Below, piece after piece: positions 59,965-64,000 of a stretch of DNA of 64,000 nucleotides. The position numbers and the translations under genes are program-made. The stretch lies in assembly GCA_947625465.1 (NCBI GenBank), contig CANQOK010000004.1, positions 1 through 64,000 on the forward strand, in the 5' to 3' direction. The notes beneath the pieces were generated by a model. The model did no database searches. It saw only the letters and a program-made list of their open reading frames with translations, and was not told the DNA's origin. Position 1 is the stretch's first letter, and the number at the start of each line of letters is the position of its first letter. The DNA is from an uncultured Lachnospiraceae bacterium. GTDB taxonomy: Bacteria > Bacillota > Clostridia > Lachnospirales > Lachnospiraceae.

Positions 59965-60990
59965 ATGGATTACAAGCACGCTGGCGTAGATATTGAAGCA
60001 GGTTACCGTTCTGTGGAATTGATGAAGAAACATGTGGCGGAGACCGTACGTCCGGAGGTATTGACCGGGCTGGGCGGCTTTTCCGGAGCATTTTCCATGG
60101 ACAGCATAAAAAATATGGAGCATCCTGCTCTGGTTTCCGGTACAGACGGAGTCGGAACCAAATTAAAGCTGGCGTTTCTGATGGACCGGCATGATACCAT
60201 CGGGATCGACTGTGTGGCAATGTGTGTAAATGATATTGCCTGCGCGGGAGGAGAACCGCTGTTTTTCCTGGATTATATCGCGTGCGGGAAGAATATCCCG
60301 GAGAAGATCGCGGCGATCGTAAGCGGCGTGGCGGAAGGCTGTAAGCAGTCCGGTGCCGCTTTAGTCGGCGGTGAAACGGCGGAGCATCCGGGCCTGATGC
60401 CGGAAGAAGAATACGATCTGGCCGGATTTGCGGTGGGCGTCGTAGATCAGAAGGATCTGATCACGGGAGCGGATATCAGACCGGGCGATACCCTGATCGG
60501 GATCGCGTCTTCCGGCGTACACAGCAATGGATTTTCTCTGGTGCGCAAGGTATTTGAAATGACAAAGGAATCTCTGGATACCTATTATGAGGAATTAGGC
60601 GGTACGCTGGGAGAAACTCTGCTTACGCCGACCAGGATTTATGTAAAGGCGCTGCGGAACATAAAGGATGCCGGTGTTACTGTTAAAGGCTGCAGCCATA
60701 TTACAGGCGGCGGTTTTTATGAGAACATTCCGCGAATGCTGCCGGACGGCATTGTGGCGTCGGTGAAGAAAGACAGCTATCCGGTTCCGCCGATCTTTAA
60801 ACTGCTTGCGCAAAAAGGTGACATTGCGGAAGAAATGATGTATAATACATATAATATGGGGCTTGGCATGGTACTGGCCGTCGATCCGGCGGATACGGAG
60901 AAGACGCTGCAGGCGATTGCCGCGGCAGGAGATACCGCATATGTAGTCGGCGAAACCAAAGCAGGGGACAAGGGAGTAGAATTATGTTAA
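59965..60990 (+). CDS. purM: Phosphoribosylformylglycinamidine cyclo-ligase (AIR synthetase)
   Basis: The 341-residue enzyme closes the imidazole ring of AIR using ATP. '[35 protein letters not shown]' is the nucleotide-binding signature of PurM, and '[27 protein letters not shown]' and '[18 protein letters not shown]' confirm it. The last codons overlap the purN start by seven bases. Confidence 0.97.
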   Translation: MDYKHAGVDIEAGYRSVELMKKHVAETVRPEVLTGLGGFSGAFSMDSIKNMEHPALVSGTDGVGTKLKLAFLMDRHDTIGIDCVAMCVNDIACAGGEPLFFLDYIACGKNIPEKIAAIVSGVAEGCKQSGAALVGGETAEHPGLMPEEEYDLAGFAVGVVDQKDLITGADIRPGDTLIGIASSGVHSNGFSLVRKVFEMTKESLDTYYEELGGTLGETLLTPTRIYVKALRNIKDAGVTVKGCSHITGGGFYENIPRMLPDGIVASVKKDSYPVPPIFKLLAQKGDIAEEMMYNTYNMGLGMVLAVDPADTEKTLQAIAAAGDTAYVVGETKAGDKGVELC

Positions 60991-61613
60991 GGATCGCGGT
61001 ACTGGTTTCCGGCGGCGGAACAAATCTGCAGGCGATCATCGACGGCGTCGCAAACGGAAAGATTACCAATACGGAGATTGCCGTTGTGATCAGCAACAAT
61101 AAAAAGGCCTATGCACTGGAGAGAGCGGCGAAAGCGGGAATTGCGGCACAGTGCGTGTCGCCGAAGGATTTCCCGGACAGAGCCGCGTTTAACCGGGCGC
61201 TGCTTGCCGCAATAGACAGCTGCCGGGCGGATTTGATCGTGCTTGCGGGCTGTCTGGTGGTGCTGCCTCCGGAACTGATCGCTGCGTACAGAAACCGGAT
61301 CATCAATATTCATCCGTCCCTGATTCCCTCTTTTTGCGGAACCGGCTATTACGGTCTGCATGTCCATGAAAAAGTGCTGGAGCGAGGGGTAAAGGTGACC
61401 GGCGCGACTGTGCATTTTGTCGATGAAGGTACCGATACCGGGCCGATCATTGCGCAGAAGCCGGTGGAAGTCCGGGATGGAGATACCCCGGAGATCCTGC
61501 AGCGCCGGGTGATGGAGGAAGCAGAGTGGAACCTGCTGCCGAAAGCGATCGACGATATTGCGAATGACAGAATTTTCATAGATGGAAATCAGGTAAAAAG
61601 GAGGGAATTATGA
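60984..61613 (+). CDS. purN: Phosphoribosylglycinamide formyltransferase
   Basis: The 209-residue transferase uses 10-formyltetrahydrofolate to formylate GAR. The catalytic Asn-His-Asp set appears in '[12 protein letters not shown]' (Asn, His) and '[16 protein letters not shown]' (Asp); '[14 protein letters not shown]' binds phosphate. It overlaps purM by seven bases and purD by four. Confidence 0.97.
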   Translation: MLRIAVLVSGGGTNLQAIIDGVANGKITNTEIAVVISNNKKAYALERAAKAGIAAQCVSPKDFPDRAAFNRALLAAIDSCRADLIVLAGCLVVLPPELIAAYRNRIINIHPSLIPSFCGTGYYGLHVHEKVLERGVKVTGATVHFVDEGTDTGPIIAQKPVEVRDGDTPEILQRRVMEEAEWNLLPKAIDDIANDRIFIDGNQVKRREL

Positions 61614-62881
61614 AAGTATTGATTGTAGGCAGCGGCGGCAGAGAACATGCCATTGCCTGGAAGGTCGCGCAGAGTCCGAAGGTTGACCGGATCTATTGTG
61701 CGCCGGGAAATGCCGGAATTGCGGAATATGCGGAATGTGTCAATATCGGAGCCATGGAATTTGACAAGCTGGCCGCGTTCGCAAAGGAAAAGCAGATCGA
61801 CCTGACCGTGATCGGTATGGATGATCCGCTGGTAGGTGGTATTGTGGATGTATTTGAGGCAGAAGGGCTGCGGGTGTTCGGACCGAGAAAGAACGCCGCG
61901 ATCCTGGAAGGCTCCAAAGGCTTTTCCAAAGATCTGATGAAGAAATACCATATTCCCACAGCGGCTTATGAAACCTTTGACAGCGCCGAGGCAGCCACAG
62001 CGTATCTGCAGACCGCGAAAATGCCGATCGTATTAAAAGCGGACGGACTGGCACTTGGAAAAGGTGTTCTGATCTGTAATACGAGAGAAGAGGCGATGGA
62101 AGGCGTAAAGACGCTGATGCTGGATAAGCAGTTTGGCGCTGCCGGAGATAAGATCGTCATTGAAGAATTTATGACCGGCCGGGAAGTATCCGTGCTTTCG
62201 TTTGTGGACGGTAAGACGATTTCCATTATGACCTCCGCACAGGATCACAAGCGGGCAAAGGACGGCGATCAGGGATTGAATACCGGCGGTATGGGAACCT
62301 TTTCTCCCAGCCCGTTTTATACGGAGGAAGTAGACGCCTACTGCAGAAAGTATATTTATCAGCCGACGGTTGACGCCATGCGCATGGAAGGAAGGCCGTT
62401 TCAGGGAATCATTTTCTTTGGCCTGATGCTGACGGCAGACGGTCCGAAGGTATTGGAGTACAATGCGCGGTTTGGCGATCCGGAGACTCAGGTGGTGCTT
62501 CCGAGAATGAAGAATGATATTGTGGAAGTATTTGAAGCCTGCATTGACGGAACACTGGATCAGATCACGCTGGAATTTGAGGACAATGCTGCAGTCTGCG
62601 TGGTACTGGCTTCCGACGGGTACCCGGAATCGTACCGGAAGGGATTTCCCATTGGCGGATTGGATGCGTTCAAACAGAAGGACGGTTATTATGTGTTCCA
62701 TGCCGGAACCAGATTTGACGGTGAAACAATTGTGACAAGCGGAGGCCGCGTACTTGGCGTTACTGCAAAGGGTGCGGATCTGAAGCAGGCAAGGGCCAAT
62801 GCTTATGCGGCAGCCGATTGGATCACATTTGAAAATAAATATATGCGCCATGATATTGGAAAAGCAATTGATGAGGCGTAA
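61610..62881 (+). CDS. purD: Phosphoribosylamine-glycine ligase (GAR synthetase)
   Basis: The 423-residue ATP-grasp ligase forms glycinamide ribonucleotide. It begins 'VLIVGSGGREHAIAWKVAQS', carries 'LVGGIVDVFEAEGLRVFGP' and 'LKADGLALGKGVLICNT', and has the ATP-grasp core 'VIEEFMTGREVSVLSFVDG' and 'YNARFGDPETQVVLPRM'. The start overlaps purN (ATGA) behind AAGGAGGG. purH, which often ends such operons, is absent; a secreted-protein gene follows. Confidence 0.97.
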   Translation: MKVLIVGSGGREHAIAWKVAQSPKVDRIYCAPGNAGIAEYAECVNIGAMEFDKLAAFAKEKQIDLTVIGMDDPLVGGIVDVFEAEGLRVFGPRKNAAILEGSKGFSKDLMKKYHIPTAAYETFDSAEAATAYLQTAKMPIVLKADGLALGKGVLICNTREEAMEGVKTLMLDKQFGAAGDKIVIEEFMTGREVSVLSFVDGKTISIMTSAQDHKRAKDGDQGLNTGGMGTFSPSPFYTEEVDAYCRKYIYQPTVDAMRMEGRPFQGIIFFGLMLTADGPKVLEYNARFGDPETQVVLPRMKNDIVEVFEACIDGTLDQITLEFEDNAAVCVVLASDGYPESYRKGFPIGGLDAFKQKDGYYVFHAGTRFDGETIVTSGGRVLGVTAKGADLKQARANAYAAADWITFENKYMRHDIGKAIDEA

Positions 62882-62937
62882 GGATCAACAAAGATCATTC
62901 AATGAATAGCAGGGTACAACCGAGAAAGGATAATGAG

Positions 62938-64000
62938 ATGAAAAAGCGTAGAGGACTGTATTTTATTTTGGTGGCGGTGCTGATGGTATTGCAGATCGGT
63001 GTGATCAGCGTACAGGCAACAGAAGAGGGAGAGGCTGCGGATCTGGCGGAGCTGACGATCCAGCAGGAACTGAAAAACGGTGATTTAAAGGATGTCACGA
63101 TCACACCGGAATTTTCCGCAGATGTAACGGAGTATGACGCCGTTCTGGATCCGACTTGTGTGCTCTTACATATTACGGCGATCGCGGAAGACGAGGAAAG
63201 CAAAGTAGAGATTCAGTGGCCGGAGATGGATCCGGGCGACAATAAAACATACGTCAATGTAACAGCGCCTGACGGTTCTAAAAAACAGTATGCGATCTTC
63301 AGTAAAGTTCCGGATGCTTCCGAGACGACGACAGAGGAAAAGACCACGGAAAAAGAAACCACGACTAAGGAAGAGCCGACAACGCCGAAGGAGTCTGCAG
63401 CGCCGTCTGATGAAAATGGAAATACAGCAACCTATGAGGAAGTATGCAGTATCAAATCGGCGGAAGCCTCCTATACATTGGTTCAGAATGTCAGCGATAC
63501 TTCTGATATTCCGGACGGTTATCGGGCAGCAACTCTGAAATTTGAGGATGCCAGCGTACAGGCATGGACTATGGGAAACGGATCGCCGTTTTATCTGGTA
63601 TATGCGGTGGATAAAAACGGAACGCTGGGGCTGTACTCCTATGATGTTGAAAATCAGACCATTCAGCAGTTTAATCTGATCGATTATGGGCGTGACAGCA
63701 ATGCGGACGCGCAGTCTCTGGAAAAACTGCAAAAAGAATATGATTCGACCAAGAAAGATCTGTCCGAGAAAAACTCATTGAAACTGAAGCTGATCATTTT
63801 GCTGGCTTTGGTCATTTTGGTTTTGATTTTCCTGATCATCAATTTTATCCTGAAGATCAAAGAACTGAAGAGTGCGGATTATTATGATGAGGGATATGAT
63901 GACGAAGGTTATGAGAATGGGGACTATGCCGATGAAGGCTATGACGACGAGGCGTCCGGGGAAGGAGAAGATCTGAATGATCAGGATGAACCGTCGGAAT
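62938..64000 (+). CDS. Membrane-anchored protein with cadherin-like beta-sandwich domain (3' end outside window)
   Basis: The frame starts at ATG 62938 after AAAGGA and is still open at the window edge (354 codons visible). A signal peptide (about 1-28, cleaved near VQA-T) is followed by a cadherin-like beta-sandwich (about 37-123, ending 'DGSKKQYAIFSK'), a Thr/Glu/Lys-rich linker, a second beta domain, and a short coiled coil. A strong membrane helix (about 281-303) leads into an acidic cytosolic tail with repeated [YD]-D-[ED]-G-Y units. It is therefore a type I-like surface protein; its ligand is unknown. It is not related to the purine genes before it. Confidence 0.75.
   Translation, partial: MKKRRGLYFILVAVLMVLQIGVISVQATEEGEAADLAELTIQQELKNGDLKDVTITPEFSADVTEYDAVLDPTCVLLHITAIAEDEESKVEIQWPEMDPGDNKTYVNVTAPDGSKKQYAIFSKVPDASETTTEEKTTEKETTTKEEPTTPKESAAPSDENGNTATYEEVCSIKSAEASYTLVQNVSDTSDIPDGYRAATLKFEDASVQAWTMGNGSPFYLVYAVDKNGTLGLYSYDVENQTIQQFNLIDYGRDSNADAQSLEKLQKEYDSTKKDLSEKNSLKLKLIILLALVILVLIFLIINFILKIKELKSADYYDEGYDDEGYENGDYADEGYDDEASGEGEDLNDQDEPSE

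Overview
The window is chromosomal DNA from a Gram-positive Clostridia bacterium, most likely a gut Lachnospiraceae (inference). Supporting this are strong AGGAGG-type ribosome sites, sigma-A-like promoters, the tig-clpP-clpX-lon-ysxC order, VanZ, DUF4364 and DUF6142-like proteins, a MarR/dual ABC exporter, and many glycoside hydrolases. No rRNA, CRISPR array, prophage or intact insertion sequence was seen. Gene density is high and no gene-free stretch exceeds about 300 bases.

Left part (1-24 kb): the tail of an Rpn-type nuclease, then an AT-rich island with a secreted LamG protein, a 51-residue peptide and a 74-residue membrane-anchored peptide. Next come a minus-strand operon (ABC-F ATPase, PHP phosphoesterase, alpha/beta hydrolase), a GH13 protein that has lost its catalytic residues and is translationally coupled to a TraX-family membrane protein, and luxS. 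These are followed by a MarR-controlled heterodimeric ABC exporter, a three-gene polysaccharide chain-length/tyrosine-kinase unit without glycosyltransferases, an Xaa-Pro aminopeptidase, a lipid kinase and rpoD. A small unknown gene then ends inside a 150-bp element full of inverted repeats, ahead of a GH29 fucosidase and a zinc-dependent phospholipase-like protein.

Middle (24-50 kb): a low-complexity Asn/Ser/Lys peptide, rhodanese, a THUMP methyltransferase, RdgB and a YfcE-like phosphoesterase. A seven-tRNA array follows behind a consensus promoter, then a lipoprotein, CYTH and DJ-1 proteins, and a MoxR-DUF58-DUF4129 set. The protein quality-control operon (tig, clpP, clpX, lon, ysxC) comes next, then DUF4364, a cation diffusion facilitator, a nitroreductase, GH31 and GH2 (LacZ) enzymes, and a MacB/FtsX-like ABC transporter. 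Downstream of the transporter, an unknown anchored protein has its own promoter with an upstream direct repeat.

Right part (50-64 kb): a tRNA-Gly, a pyrimidine operon (pyrC-F-K-D-E), four small or medium genes (a 50-residue membrane peptide, VanZ, a DUF6142-like protein, an HD hydrolase), an M29-like aminopeptidase with a long N-terminal extension, a purine operon (purE-M-N-D), and the start of a secreted, membrane-anchored cadherin-like-domain protein that runs off the edge.

The most interesting unexplained items are the GH13 pseudoenzyme paired with TraX, the paired tyrosine kinases in which only the degenerate one carries a 20-tyrosine tail, the structured repeat element at 22047-22199, and the LamG/'GWG' peptide island. 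All functions are read from sequence motifs and family knowledge. No database search was run.
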